Assembly (NCBI GenBank): GCA_046331565.1
Contig: JAXLQP010000001.1
Location: 992,001-1,056,000 of the forward strand
DNA length: 64,000 bases
Direction: 5' to 3'
Source: DASRDU01 sp046331565
GTDB lineage: Bacteria > Acidobacteriota > Blastocatellia > RBC074
Shown: positions 45,533 through 56,600 of the stretch, in pieces
How the letters are laid out: every line of letters starts with the position of its first letter
Numbering within the stretch: the stretch's first letter is position 1
Program-made: the position numbers and the translations under genes
The notes under the pieces: generated by a model
The model's input: only the letters and a program-made list of their open reading frames with translations
Databases searched by the model: none
What the model was told of the DNA's origin: nothing

Positions 45533-46372
45533 ATTCTCGTCCGGGGCATTGCGGCTGCGCAGTTCGGCGAGCAGCCGCTCAAGCGCCGCGATGACCTCGT
45601 CCCGATTCACCTCCGAACGCCGGAACTTCAGCTCCAGGGTGAACTCCTTTGTTTCGGGCTGATGCCGGAAGACATAAGGCTGCGGGCGCGTCTGCCTGTC
45701 GGTGCGTGCCCGCCGGGCTTCATCGCGCGTCATCCCCTGCTCAACCACTCGTGCGACAAAGGCGCGCATGGATTCCTCATCCGGCTGGCGGGCAATCTGA
45801 AGCAGCAGCGACTTTGAACTGATGTCGGCGCGCCGACACTGCTCTCTGACATCGGGCGGCAGACCGGCAATCGAAAGCACCTCAGTGACAGACGACCTCG
45901 ACTTGCCGATCTTCCGGGCCACCTCCTCGTGCGTGTAGCCGAATTGCTCAACCAGCATGGCAAAACCGTCCGCCTCTTCAAACGGCGTCAGATCCTTGCG
46001 CTGCAGGTTTTCGATCAGTGCAATCTCGGCCACCGCCCGGTCGTCCACTTCCATCTCGATGCAGGGCACTTCGCGCAAGCCTGCCTCGCGGGCAGCCCGG
46101 TAGCGGCGCTCACCCGAAATGATCATAAACCGCCCGCCCACTTCGGACGGACGCACCAGCAGCGGCTCCAGCACCCCCTTCTCCCTGATCGAAGCGACCA
46201 GATCGGTCAGATCGCCGATCTCAATGCGCGGCTGCTGCGGGTTGGGTTCCAGCCGGTCAATGGAAATCATGCGACCGACCGGTGCCCCGCTGCGCGAAGA
46301 GAGTTCTTCGACGTAATGCCGGTCATGTCGCATCTTGAGTGTTGTCGGAAGACCTCGATGTTTACCAGACAC
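45524..46372 (-). CDS. parB: ParB/Spo0J-type chromosome partition protein
   Basis: The 282-residue protein has the ParB N-terminal nuclease/CTPase domain (about 33-125) with GERRYRAAREAGL and ENLQRKDLTPFEEA, then a helix-turn-helix (about 145-180; THEEVARKIGKSRSSVTEVL) and a short C-terminal region that should dimerise. It binds parS sites and spreads as a CTP clamp. The start is GTG at 46372, inside the last codons of parA (11-base overlap), with GAGGTGAT upstream; coupling is expected. The N-terminal leader (KHRGLPTTLKMRHDRHYVEEL) differs from the usual GLGRGL ParA-contact peptide. No canonical parS 16-mer was spotted in the window. Confidence 0.92.
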   Translation of the reverse strand: MSGKHRGLPTTLKMRHDRHYVEELSSRSGAPVGRMISIDRLEPNPQQPRIEIGDLTDLVASIREKGVLEPLLVRPSEVGGRFMIISGERRYRAAREAGLREVPCIEMEVDDRAVAEIALIENLQRKDLTPFEEADGFAMLVEQFGYTHEEVARKIGKSRSSVTEVLSIAGLPPDVREQCRRADISSKSLLLQIARQPDEESMRAFVARVVEQGMTRDEARRARTDRQTRPQPYVFRHQPETKEFTLELKFRRSEVNRDEVIAALERLLAELRSRNAPDENSG

Positions 46373-47129
46373 GTTGGATCACCTCTTCACACAGGTTGGC
46401 ATATTCAATCGCTCCGCTCGATGACGGAGCAAAGGTAAAAATTGATTCCCGGTAGGCCGGACTCTCCTCAAGCCGAACCGACTTTGAAATCGTCGTCCTG
46501 AAGACCTTGTCGCCAAACACATGGCCGATCTGCTCAAAGATGTCCCGCGAGAGCGTCGTGCGCTTGTCATACATCGTCACCAGCACTCCGATCACCTCAA
46601 GCTGCGGGTTGGGCCGGGCCTTGATGCGCTGCACCGTCTCCAGCAGGTCATCTGTTCCTTCAAGCGCAAAGTATGAAGCCTGAATCGGGATCACCAGATG
46701 CGTCGCCGCCACCAGAGCATTGACGGTAATCAGTCCGAGCGTCGGCGGGGTATCAATGACGATGATGTCGTAATTACGCCTGACGGGTTCCAGTCTGTCC
46801 TTCAATCTGAAAGGGGCGTCAAGTTCACCGACCAGTTTGCCTTCGAGTTTGGCCAGACTGATGCGGGCCGGCATCACGTCCAGATTCTGGATTCTGGACG
46901 GGCGGATCACCTCACGCGGATCCACATCCTCACCCGCCAGCAGGTCATAATTCGACAGGCCGATTTCCTGTAAATCGAGAAAGGAGATGGTGCTGTTGCC
47001 CTGCGGGTCAAGATCGGCCAGCAGGACGCGCCTGCCCTTTCTGGCCAGAGCGGCAGACAGGTTTATCGCCGTAGTGGTCTTGCCAACGCCGCCCTTCTGG
47101 TTGGCAATAGCAATTGCTATCCCTCGCAA
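46362..47129 (-). CDS. parA: ParA/Soj-type partition ATPase
   Basis: The 255-residue protein has the deviant Walker A box QKGGVGKTTTAINL (residues 11-24), LLADLDPQGNS (near 36) and IVIDTPPTLG (near 120), as in chromosomal ParA/Soj. It binds DNA non-specifically in its ATP form and moves ParB-parS complexes. The start codon is TTG with AGGAG 6 bases before it; the conserved N-terminus begins at once. It is the first gene of a parA-parB operon. gidA/gidB, often next to parAB near the origin, are absent here. Confidence 0.93.
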   Translation of the reverse strand: MRGIAIAIANQKGGVGKTTTAINLSAALARKGRRVLLADLDPQGNSTISFLDLQEIGLSNYDLLAGEDVDPREVIRPSRIQNLDVMPARISLAKLEGKLVGELDAPFRLKDRLEPVRRNYDIIVIDTPPTLGLITVNALVAATHLVIPIQASYFALEGTDDLLETVQRIKARPNPQLEVIGVLVTMYDKRTTLSRDIFEQIGHVFGDKVFRTTISKSVRLEESPAYRESIFTFAPSSSGAIEYANLCEEVIQRVW

Positions 47130-47268
47130 TCAGTGCTCCTGTGACAGATGATGTTCTCGACAGCAGTTCTTGATTTCCCGGATGGAAAGTCTGAAACCAC
47201 CAGGCATCCTAAAGGTGAGTCCGAATAATGTCAACGCAACAGCCTGCGGCTGCGCGAACAGGTGAGGG

Positions 47269-47754
<486 letters not shown>

Positions 47755-47795
47755 AACTCCTCACTTGTTTACCGCAGGATGTCTGCCCCTCATCA

Positions 47796-49172
47796 TTACC
47801 GCTCAGCGAGCTGTCCGTAAAGACTGTTCGGCCTGGTCTCCGTAATCCTGACCTGGACGAGTTTTCCGATCATCGCCGCATCGCCCGGAAAGTTCACCAC
47901 CTTCTGACACCTTGAATGCCCCGTCAGATCGCTGGCCGAACGCGCGCTTGCGCCTTCAACCAGAACTTCAACTGTCTTCCCTTTATATCTCTCATATCTG
48001 GATTTCTGCGCTCCGGCCTGCACTTCCTGCAACCGTTTGAACCGCTCAGCCTTCACTTCGGGCGGAACCGAGTCGGCATAAGCTGCCGCCGGAGTTCCGG
48101 GGCGCGGCGAATAGTTGAAAATATACATTCCATCATACCCGACTTCAGATGCGAGCCGCAGCGTGTCCTGAAAATCTTCTTCCGTCTCGCCCGGAAAACC
48201 GATGATGATGTCCGTCGTCAGTGAAATATCCCTGTGCGCCTGCCTGACATACCCGATTTTACGCAGGTAATCGGCCCGCGTGTAACCGCGCCTCATCGCC
48301 CGCAGCATGCGGTCGCTGCCTGACTGCACCGGCAGGTGCAGCCATTCGCACAAAGACTGGTGATCATCCATGACCCGCACCACTTCCTGATCAAAATCAC
48401 GCGGATGCGAAGTGGTAAACTTGATGCGCGGAATGCCGCTTTCGCGCGCCAGCAGTTCCAGCAGTTGCGCAAAGGTCAGTTCATCTGATTGCGCGGCCCG
48501 GCTCTCAGCGACCGGATTGCCGCGATAACGACCGCTCAGCCCGTAACTGTTGACATTCTGGCCGAGCAGTTGAATCTCCTGAAAGCCCTCTCCGGCCAGA
48601 GCCTGCGCTTCCGCCAGAATCCGATCAGCCGGGCGGCTGCGCTCACGGCCTCTGGTGTATGGCACGATGCAGAATGAACAGAACTTGTTGCAGCCTTCGA
48701 TAATCGAAATGTAAGCAACGTGCGGATGCTGCCGGGAATTCGCCTCCAGTTCGACAAAATCGGCGTCTCTTGAGAGCGAAACCTCAATCGCCCTGGGAAA
48801 GCCCTGCTCAAGCTGATCGAGCAGTTCGGGCAGTTTCCCGATTGACTGTGTGCCCATCACGAGCCGTACATCGCGGCTGCGCTCGAAGATGCGTTCGGCC
48901 TCCGCCTGCGCCACACAGCCCATCACGCCGAAGACCGGCAACGGCCCGCTATTTCGTCCTGTCGAGCGCCGGTGACGGAAATCATCGATCCGTTTGAAGA
49001 CCTTCTGCTCCGGCTTTTCCCTCACCATACAGGTATTGAGCAGGATCAGATCAGCTTCCAACGGGTCACTGGTCGCCTCGTAACCGACCGCAGAGAGTGC
49101 GCTGAATGCTTTCTCACTGTCGTGGACATTCATCTGGCAACCGTGTGTTTCAAGATAGAATTTCTTTGCCAT
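47796..49172 (-). CDS. miaB: tRNA-2-methylthio-N6-dimethylallyladenosine synthase
   Basis: The 458-residue protein has the three parts of MiaB: an N-terminal MTTase domain with three Cys ligands (HGCQMN, LNTCMV, GCVAQ), a radical SAM domain with CNKFCSFC (near 159-166), and a C-terminal TRAM domain (about 385-450; YKGKTVEVLVEG, VQVRITETRPNSLYG). It adds a methylthio group to i6A37 of tRNAs reading UNN codons using two 4Fe-4S clusters and SAM. The start ATG has only a weak AAAGAG upstream. Confidence 0.95.
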   Translation of the reverse strand: MAKKFYLETHGCQMNVHDSEKAFSALSAVGYEATSDPLEADLILLNTCMVREKPEQKVFKRIDDFRHRRSTGRNSGPLPVFGVMGCVAQAEAERIFERSRDVRLVMGTQSIGKLPELLDQLEQGFPRAIEVSLSRDADFVELEANSRQHPHVAYISIIEGCNKFCSFCIVPYTRGRERSRPADRILAEAQALAGEGFQEIQLLGQNVNSYGLSGRYRGNPVAESRAAQSDELTFAQLLELLARESGIPRIKFTTSHPRDFDQEVVRVMDDHQSLCEWLHLPVQSGSDRMLRAMRRGYTRADYLRKIGYVRQAHRDISLTTDIIIGFPGETEEDFQDTLRLASEVGYDGMYIFNYSPRPGTPAAAYADSVPPEVKAERFKRLQEVQAGAQKSRYERYKGKTVEVLVEGASARSASDLTGHSRCQKVVNFPGDAAMIGKLVQVRITETRPNSLYGQLAER

Positions 49173-49282
49173 TACTCTTTATCCCGGCCAGATTCACCGG
49201 CTCAGATTCAGACCTCCGCAGGGTTATATACCAACTCAGACGCGACCACAAGACAGCGCCTCCGGCCCGGCGCCTGCTGGTT

Positions 49283-51004
49283 TTACCCGCCTGTTTTCAA
49301 TAATTCGCGGGCATGCTTGCGCGCCAGCACAGTGATTTCCGCGCCGCCGATCATCCGGGCCAGTTCCTCAACCCGCTCGGTCTGTGTCAGTTCTCCGATC
49401 CGCGTCGTCGTGCGCGCGCCCCTGACCTCCTTGTTCACCACAAAATGAGCATCAGCGTATCTGGCAATCTGCGCCTGATGCGTCACACACAGCACCTGAT
49501 TGCTGGCCGCCAGCCGCCTGAGACGCAAACCGACGGCCTCTGCCACACGCCCGCCGATCCCCGAATCAATTTCGTCAAAGATCAGCGTCCGGGGAAACCG
49601 CGTGGGCGCCGTCAGCGTTTTCAGCACCAGCATAAGGCGCGACAATTCGCCGCCTGACGCCACCGCGCTGATCGGACGCAACTCTTCGCCGGGGTTGGCT
49701 GAAAAGTAAAACTCAACCGACTCCTGCCCGTACCGGCTGTAACCCCCGTCGCCATCCGGCCTGATTCCCCACTTTTCCAGTTTGTCGGCCAGCACTCCCC
49801 GCTCATAGTCATTCAGTCTGACCGAGAATCCCGAATCTCCCAGCGCGACCTCTGACATCTCTCTGAGTACTTCGCGCTCAAACTTCTCTTTGGCACGTCG
49901 GCGCATCCGGCTTAACCGGCCAGTCACATCCCTGTAACAGGTCAGTTCCTGAGCGATCAGCTTCTGCAATTCAGCGACATTCTGCTCAACTGAAAGCAAC
50001 TCCTTACGGCGCAGCTTCAAAGCTTCCACCTTCTCAAGTATTCCCTGAAGGTCTTCGGCGTATTTTCTTTTCAGCCGGTCAAGTTCGATCAGCCGCTCAT
50101 CAACCGCCTTCAGACGATCAGGAGATACTTCAATATTGTCAATGTAATCCCGCAGGTAATAAGCGATTTCCTCGATTGCATACCTGGCTGATGCCAGCGT
50201 GTCAACCTGCCCGGCAAAACGCTCGTCAACATTGAGAATATCCTGCAACCGCCGCTGCACTGCCGCCACCTGCGTCAGCACTGAGTCTTCATTTTCATAC
50301 AGCAGGCCATATGCCTCGGCACAATGTCCCGCCAGTTTCTCCGCATTGGCCAGCACACGCCTTTCATTTTCAAGCTCTCCGTCTTCATTGACCCGCAGCC
50401 CGGCCCGCTCAATCTCGTCAATCTGATAATCAAGCAGGTCAAGCAGTTGCAGCCGCTCGGATTCGGTCTGACGTGAGGTTTCAAGCTCCCGGACCCGCTC
50501 CTGAATCGCTTCATAAACCCGGCCCGCTTCGGCCTGTAATTCCGAAGCTCCGGCAAAGGCATCAAGCAGCCGCAGATGAGCTTCAGCCGAAAGCAGGCTC
50601 TGCTGATCCCCCTGACCGTGAATATCCACCAGATGCGGCTGAATCAGACGCAGCAGCGACAGTGTCGCCGACTGATTATTGACGAACACCCGACTGCGCC
50701 CGGCAGCCAGAATCTCCCTTTTGATCACCACTTCATCATCTTCGGCCACAATGCCGGAGTCGGCCAGCAGATCCACCAGCGGCGTGTTGCTTTCCAGGCT
50801 GAAGATTCCTTCGACAAAAGCCCTGCTTTCACCGGTTCTGATCAGATCCGGCGAAGCCTTCTCACCCAGCAGCAGCCCGACCGCGTCAATAATGATAGAC
50901 TTGCCTGAGCCTGTTTCCCCGCTCAGAATGTTCAATCCCCTGCGGAACTCGACCTGCATCTGATCAACTACTGCCAGATTGGAGATGTTGAGATATTTGA
51001 GCAT
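49283..51004 (-). CDS. recN: DNA repair ATPase RecN
   Basis: The 573-residue SMC-like protein has Walker A SGETGSGKSIIID (residues 29-41), coiled-coil arms (about 160-370) and a C-terminal ABC half with VASGGELSRLMLVLK and Walker B TLIFDEIDSGIGG. RecN acts at double-strand breaks with RecA. No SOS-type operator was recognised upstream. It is divergent from the CpoB-like gene with a 320-base shared region. Confidence 0.95.
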   Translation of the reverse strand: MLKYLNISNLAVVDQMQVEFRRGLNILSGETGSGKSIIIDAVGLLLGEKASPDLIRTGESRAFVEGIFSLESNTPLVDLLADSGIVAEDDEVVIKREILAAGRSRVFVNNQSATLSLLRLIQPHLVDIHGQGDQQSLLSAEAHLRLLDAFAGASELQAEAGRVYEAIQERVRELETSRQTESERLQLLDLLDYQIDEIERAGLRVNEDGELENERRVLANAEKLAGHCAEAYGLLYENEDSVLTQVAAVQRRLQDILNVDERFAGQVDTLASARYAIEEIAYYLRDYIDNIEVSPDRLKAVDERLIELDRLKRKYAEDLQGILEKVEALKLRRKELLSVEQNVAELQKLIAQELTCYRDVTGRLSRMRRRAKEKFEREVLREMSEVALGDSGFSVRLNDYERGVLADKLEKWGIRPDGDGGYSRYGQESVEFYFSANPGEELRPISAVASGGELSRLMLVLKTLTAPTRFPRTLIFDEIDSGIGGRVAEAVGLRLRRLAASNQVLCVTHQAQIARYADAHFVVNKEVRGARTTTRIGELTQTERVEELARMIGGAEITVLARKHARELLKTGG

Positions 51005-51239
51005 AGCGGGAGCTAATTAAGTCATAATGTACTGCGTTTGACAACTCAGGCTTAAAACCCGTGTCTTCTTCAATCAGACAGCTCTTGCACCGTCCGGCAC
51101 AGCATAATCAGCAAATATTTAGCCGCGCTGACCTCAAGTCAAACATTTAATGTAAAACATCAACCTATCAGCTTGTTAATTATGCCTTCAGCAGCGCGCA
51201 TCCGTGTCTGACAGCCGCTTTCAGCACAGGTCATGATGT
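51005..51239. other. Intergenic DNA between recN and cpoB-like gene, no gene seen
   Basis: About 235 bases of AT-richer DNA upstream of the promoter at 51240. No gene or repeat was found; a promoter for recN must lie here but no clear box pair was recognised. Confidence 0.45.
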
Positions 51240-51268
51240 TTGATAAAAGCCCCCGGAGGGCATATACT
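51240..51268 (+). promoter_or_regulatory. Promoter for the cpoB-like and ssb genes
   Basis: TTGATA (51240-51245), a 17-base spacer and TATACT (51263-51268). The start codon of the CpoB-like gene lies 59 bases downstream of the -10 box. Confidence 0.7.
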
Positions 51269-51327
51269 CTATTCTGTCACAACATCATAGCTGTCCACAA
51301 ACGAAGCCAGGGCAAGGAGGCAAAGAG

Positions 51328-52221
51328 ATGAAGAAGTATGGGTTCTTACTTATTCCGGTCGCGCTGTTGCTGGTGGCGGGATCATTTCCCGCCGGAGGCG
51401 ACAAGGAACAGATTGCCAGCCTGCGAAGTGAAATGCTGGTGCTTCAGCGGCAGATCCGCGATCTTCAGGAATCTTTCGACAAATCCCAGGGACAGACTAC
51501 TCCCCTGGTGCAGAAAATTTCCGACAACTCTGACAACACCTTACGTTCACTGACAGCTCTCGAAGAATCGCTCAGAACCTCACAGACCACTCAGAGCAAC
51601 AACCTGACCGGCACGAACAACAGAATCACCAGGCTGGAACAGCAGATCACCGCCACCGATCAGCGGACGGCCCAGATTCTGACCCAGCTCAGCACGCTCA
51701 AAACGCTCATCGAACAGCAGAAGCGCTGCCAGGAAAAGATGGAACAGATGGAAGACACTCCGCAGTTCGATTCACCTGAGCGACTTTACGCCTTCGCTTT
51801 TGGCCAGTACGTCAAGGGCAACTATCCGCAGGCAGTGACTTATTTTCAGCGGTATATGGAAGGCTACGGCACGACTGAAGCCGCCGACAACGCGCAGTTC
51901 TGGATCGCTGAAAGCTATTACAACCAGAACCGCTTTGAGGAAGCACTGCATGGGTACGAAAAACTGCTCGACGATTTCCCCCGCAGCGACAAGGCCGGTT
52001 CCGCGCTGCTCAGAAAAGGAATCACCCTGCTCAAACTTGAGCGGCGCGAGGAGGGCGTAGCCACTCTGCGTGCGGTTATCACCCAGTATCCGCGTTCACA
52101 GGAAGCCGCCTCTGCCACCGAAGAACTCAACCGGCTGGGCGAAAGCCCGCAGGCGCCTGCTCCTGTGGCTGCACCTGACAAGCCTGCTGGCCGTAAAAAA
52201 CAGGGCAGGCCCAATCACTAA
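51328..52221 (+). CDS. Periplasmic coiled-coil/TPR protein, CpoB (YbgF)-like
   Basis: The 297-residue protein begins with a signal peptide (residues 1-22, FLLIPVALLLVAGSFPAG), followed by a coiled-coil stretch (about 25-140; heptads such as IASLRSEMLVLQRQIRDLQE) and three TPR-like repeats (about 150-265; AFGQYVKGNYPQAVTYFQRYM, AQFWIAESYYNQNRFEEAL). This layout matches CpoB/YbgF, which coordinates cell-wall synthesis with the Tol system in proteobacteria, but no tol or pal gene is near. The tail is Pro/Ala/Lys-rich. AAGGAGG precedes the ATG. ssb follows 54 bases later on the same strand. Confidence 0.8.
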   Translation: MKKYGFLLIPVALLLVAGSFPAGGDKEQIASLRSEMLVLQRQIRDLQESFDKSQGQTTPLVQKISDNSDNTLRSLTALEESLRTSQTTQSNNLTGTNNRITRLEQQITATDQRTAQILTQLSTLKTLIEQQKRCQEKMEQMEDTPQFDSPERLYAFAFGQYVKGNYPQAVTYFQRYMEGYGTTEAADNAQFWIAESYYNQNRFEEALHGYEKLLDDFPRSDKAGSALLRKGITLLKLERREEGVATLRAVITQYPRSQEAASATEELNRLGESPQAPAPVAAPDKPAGRKKQGRPNH

Positions 52222-52275
52222 GGCTGGCATTCGGAATTTTCAGCCTGCACTTCACCAATTCAGAGGGAGGAACAC

Positions 52276-52719
52276 ATGGCATCGTTCAATAAGATCATCA
52301 TTGTCGGCTACCTGGGCCGCGACCCCGAACTCAGGTACACCCCGCAGGGAACGGCTGTCTGCCACTTCTCGGTGGCGACCACCGAGAAACGAAAGGACAA
52401 ATCAGGCGAAATGCAGGATCAGACCACCTGGTTCAGAATTTCAGTCTGGGGTCGTCAGGCCGAAGTCGCCAATCAGTACCTGGCGAAAGGCCGTCAGGTT
52501 TACATTGAAGGCAGGCTGCGGCAGGAAGAGTACACTGATCGTGATGGCAAGGTCAGAACCTCGCTTGAAGTCATGGCCAGCGACCTGCAGTTTATCGGTG
52601 CGCGCGGAGATGAACCGGCGGCAGCTTCCGGCAGCGCCCCCGGCCCGGCGGCCAGATCAGCGGCGACGCACAGCGAACCGGCAGTTGCTGATGTTTCAGA
52701 TGATGATATTCCGTTCTGA
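52276..52719 (+). CDS. ssb: Single-stranded DNA-binding protein
   Basis: The 147-residue protein has a full OB-fold (residues 1-108; NKIIIVGYLGRDPELRYTPQ, TTWFRISVWGRQAE, KGRQVYIEGRL) and an acidic C-terminal tip DVSDDDIPF that recruits partner proteins. It coats single-stranded DNA in replication and repair. The linker is short and Ala/Gly/Pro-rich. GAGGGAGGA precedes the ATG. It shares a direction and probably a transcript with the CpoB-like gene and is convergent with accA. Confidence 0.96.
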   Translation: MASFNKIIIVGYLGRDPELRYTPQGTAVCHFSVATTEKRKDKSGEMQDQTTWFRISVWGRQAEVANQYLAKGRQVYIEGRLRQEEYTDRDGKVRTSLEVMASDLQFIGARGDEPAAASGSAPGPAARSAATHSEPAVADVSDDDIPF

Positions 52720-52734
52720 ACCAGGGTCACGTCA

Positions 52735-52784
52735 GGAGATGAAAAAGGGGATGTCGGCGCGCCGACATCCCCTTTTTCATCTCC
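52735..52784. terminator. Bidirectional terminator between ssb and accA: perfect 50-bp palindrome
   Basis: GGAGATGAAAAAGGGGATGT... is exactly self-complementary over 50 bases with no unpaired base in the sequence except for the turn. A-runs and T-runs flank the GGGGATGTCGG/CCGACATCCCC stem on both sides, so it can end transcripts from both convergent genes. Confidence 0.88.
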
Positions 52785-52796
52785 GACAAAATCCCT

Positions 52797-53657
52797 TCAG
52801 CCTGCCCTGTGCCCACCGGCCACAATTCCCATGTTTCTGATCCGGGCGTAGCGTTTTTCCAGCCGGACTTCAGGCGTCATTCGTTCCACCATCTCCAGCG
52901 ACTCAGCCAGATCATCACCCAGCAGCCGGGCAGCTTCGTCCCAGTCCTCATGCGCTCCGGCTTCAGGCTCCCGAATGATGCGATCAAGCAGCCCCAGTTC
53001 CATCAGATCAGTCGCCGTCAGTTTCAAACTCGCCGCAGCCTGCGGGGCCAGCGCCGCATCCTTCCACAAAATGGCCGCACACCCTTCAGGCGTAATCACC
53101 GAGTAAACGGCATTTTCCATCATCCCGACCACATCCCCGACGCCGATGGCCAGCGCGCCGCCGGAACCGCCTTCTCCGGTCACAGTCACGATGATCGGCA
53201 CGCGCAGTCGCGCCATCTCCCGCAGATTCACGGCAATCGCTTCAGCCTGACCGCGCTCCTCGGCGTCAATGCCCGGATAGGCTCCCGGCGTATCAATCAG
53301 CGTAAAGACCGGGCGACTGAACTTTTCAGCCATCTGCATCACCCTGAGCGCCTTCCGGTAGCCTTCGGGTTTGGGCATGCCGAAATTCCTGTTCTGCCGC
53401 TCGCGGACATTCCGGCCTTTCTGATGCCCGATCACTGCGACCGGACGCCCCCTGAATTCCGCGAACCCGGCCACAATCGCCGGATCGTCACGGAACTTCC
53501 GGTCTCCATGAATCTCGTAAAAGCCGGGAAAGATTCGCTCGATGAAATCCAGTGTGTAAGGCCGACGTTCATGCCTGGCCAGATAGACTTTCTCAATCGG
53601 GGGGATTCCTTCAGTGTCGTCATTTCGCAGATTGACGACCTTGCTGTCTGTATTCAT
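52797..53657 (-). CDS. accA: Acetyl-CoA carboxylase carboxyltransferase subunit alpha
   Basis: The 286-residue protein matches AccA: RPYTLDFIERIF, FYEIHGDR, IGHQKGR, NFGMPKPEGYRKALR, LIDTPGAYPGI and GEGGSGGALAIGVGD with the oxyanion-hole glycines. It moves CO2 from carboxybiotin to acetyl-CoA, the first committed step of fatty acid synthesis. It is about 30 residues shorter than E. coli AccA, lacking part of the N-terminal helical region. dnaE lies 14 bases upstream on the same strand, so the two probably form an operon. accD is not in the window. Confidence 0.94.
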   Translation of the reverse strand: MNTDSKVVNLRNDDTEGIPPIEKVYLARHERRPYTLDFIERIFPGFYEIHGDRKFRDDPAIVAGFAEFRGRPVAVIGHQKGRNVRERQNRNFGMPKPEGYRKALRVMQMAEKFSRPVFTLIDTPGAYPGIDAEERGQAEAIAVNLREMARLRVPIIVTVTGEGGSGGALAIGVGDVVGMMENAVYSVITPEGCAAILWKDAALAPQAAASLKLTATDLMELGLLDRIIREPEAGAHEDWDEAARLLGDDLAESLEMVERMTPEVRLEKRYARIRNMGIVAGGHRAG

Positions 53658-53671
53658 ATCTTCTCCGCGTC

Positions 53672-56600
53672 TCAGTTGACGATCAGATCAATTTTCCAGT
53701 CGGGACAGATCGAGTTGACGGACTCGGTCAGATGAGTCGAGCCGCTGACCCTCAGAAACTGATTCGGACTGACGCTGACCACCATTCCGCCAGCCGTCAG
53801 CACCTCGAACGAGACCGGCGTCTCGCCCGGCGCTCTGGCGCACAATTCCTCAAACGCATCCAGCCGGTCAGGCGTGACAGCCGCTTCGGGGATCTTCAGC
53901 ACAATTTTGCGGGCCGCCAGCACGCGTGCGCTTTCGAGCGGCTGCAAATCCTGCACAATGATGGTGGCGGCCCCTTCGTCCGACAATTCCAGCTTGCCCC
54001 TGATCAGCAGCGCCCCATCATCCTGAAAGTGCGATTTGTACTTTGCGTACGGCTCAGGCCAGCAGACGATTCTGACTGAGCCGAACTGGTCTTCGAGACG
54101 GCACAGGGCGAAGCGGTCTCCCTTTTTGGTCGTTCTGACCGCGAGGTCTGCCACCAGCCCGCCCATCGCCACCTGCGTTCCATGTTCACGTTCAGCAATG
54201 CTGCCACCATCCACATTCGCCACGCCCTTCAGAGAATCGGCATACTCTTCCAGCGGATGGCCGCTGGCGTAAAACCCCAGCGTCTCTTTTTCATAAGCCA
54301 GCATTTGTCGGCGCGGCCACGCGGCCACTTCGGGCAGCGGAGGCTCAGCCGGTTCGGGATGATCGGCCTGGCCGAGGCTGAACAACCCCACCTGTCCCGA
54401 AGCGCGATCCCGCTGCGCCCTGGCGCCATGATCGAGTGCCCTGTCAATCAGCGCAAACAGACGGGAGCGCGCAGGCGAGATTGAATCACAGGCTCCCGAT
54501 TTGATCAGGGATTCAAAAACGCGCCGGTTAAGCCCGCGCTGGTCAACCCGCTCGGCCAGATCAAAGAGAGATTTGAAATGGCCGCCCTCATTGCGCGCCC
54601 CGATGATTGCCTGCACCGTTGCCGAACCGATTCCTTTGATGGCGGCCAGACCAAACCGGACAGTCTTGCCGACCGGAGTAAATCCTTCCTTGCTGCTGTT
54701 GACATCCGGCGGCAGCAGGTCAATCCCGAACACCTTCATCTCGCTGATGTACCGGGCAATTTTATCCGTATTCTGCAGTTCGTTCGAGAGAACAGCCGCA
54801 TAGAAGTGCGCCGGGAAATGGGCTTTAAGGTAAGCTGTCTGGTAAGCCAGCCAGGCATAAGCAAACGAGTGTGAGCGATTAAACCCGTAATCGGCAAACT
54901 GAGACATCAGCGAGAATATCTTCTCGGCTTTTTCCCTGGCTACCCCGCGATCAACCGCGCCGTTGACGAATTTGGCTTCATGCCTGGCCATCTCCTCTTT
55001 TTTCTTCTTCCCCATCGCCCGGCGCATCATGTCGGCCTCGCCCAGGGTGTAACCTGCCAGTTTCTGAGCCAGTTGCATAATCTGCTCCTGGTAAACCAGA
55101 ATCCCGTAGGTATTCTCCAGCACCTCCTTCATCTGCGGGACAATATACTGCACCTTGCGCCGCCCGTGACGCCGCTCAATGTAATCGTCAACCATCCCGC
55201 CATCGAGCGGGCCGGGACGGTAAAGGGCATTCAGCGCCGAAAGATCCTCCAGGCTTTCGGGCCGGAATTTGCGGCAGATTTCCACCATGCCGGAACTTTC
55301 AAACTGGAAAACGGCATTCAAATGCCCATCGGCAAACAGCTTCAGCGCCGCTTCATCGTGCAGCGGAATGCGGCTCAGATCAGGCCGGTGTGATGTTTCC
55401 TGCTCGATGGTTTTCAGGCAGTCTTCGATGATGGTCAGCGTGGTCAGCGCCAGAAAGTCCATCTTGAGCATGCCGGTTTTCTCAAGATCAGACATGACGA
55501 ACTGAGTCGTCAATTCATCGTTCTGGCTTTTACATACGGGAATAAGTTCATGTAATGGTTTAGGTGAAATCACCACCCCGGCGGCATGAACTGAAGTATG
55601 ACGTGAACATCCTTCAAGTTTTCTGGCAATCTCAATCAGCTCGGCCACCTGCTGATTCTGCTCAATGGCATTTTTCAGATCAGGATTTTGCTTGATTGCA
55701 TCCTCAATCGAAACATTCCGGCCACGCACAGGCGGCGGAATCATCTTTGCCACCTTTTCGACTTCGGCATAAGGCAGTTCCAGCGCTCTGCCGACATCCT
55801 TGATGACAGCCCGTGAGGCCATTGTTCCGAAGGTGATGATCTGGCAGACATTCTGCCGCCCATACAGTTCGCTCACGTAATTGATGACATCAGCCCGACC
55901 GCGCACACAGAAATCAACATCAATATCCGGCATAGTTACGCGTTCAGGGTTAAGGAATCGCTCGAACAGCAGGTCGTACTGTAAAGGATCAACATCCGTG
56001 ATCTTCATGCACCAGGCGACCAGGCTCCCGGCGGCTGAACCTCTTCCCGGTCCGACAGGTATGCCTCTTTCCTTCGCGTAACGGATGAAGTCCCAGACGA
56101 TCAGAAAGTAACCTGAGAACCCCATCCTTTTGATCGTGTTGATTTCGTGCGTCAGCCGCTCACGATACTGGCTGAGCGGCTGCTTGAGCGAACCGCTGCT
56201 TTGCAACGAATCAAGCACCTCAATTCTTCTTTCCTCCAGACCATCCCAGGCGATCTTTTCAAAGTAGCTTTCAATCGTGTGTCCTTCCGGCACCGGAAAA
56301 AAAGGCACCTGATCAATGGTTCTGGGAAACTCCAGGTTGCACATCTCAGCAATGCTGAGCGTCTGATTGAGCCATTGCGGTTCTTCCCGGAAAATCTCCC
56401 ACATCTCTTCGGCTGGTCGAAAATAATACTTCGGCGCACCATAACTCAGCCGGTTCGGGTCATTGATTGTCTTGCCCGTCCCGATGCAAAGCAGCACATC
56501 GTGCGCTCTGGCATCACCAGACATCAGGTAATGCGAATCATTGGTCGCCACAATCGGGATTCCGGTCTTTTTGGATAATTCAACGAGCGGTTTGCGGATG

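Noticed and set aside
45524..47129. parS site beside parA-parB
   Set aside because: No TGTTNCACGTGNAACA-like 16-mer was seen in or near the operon.
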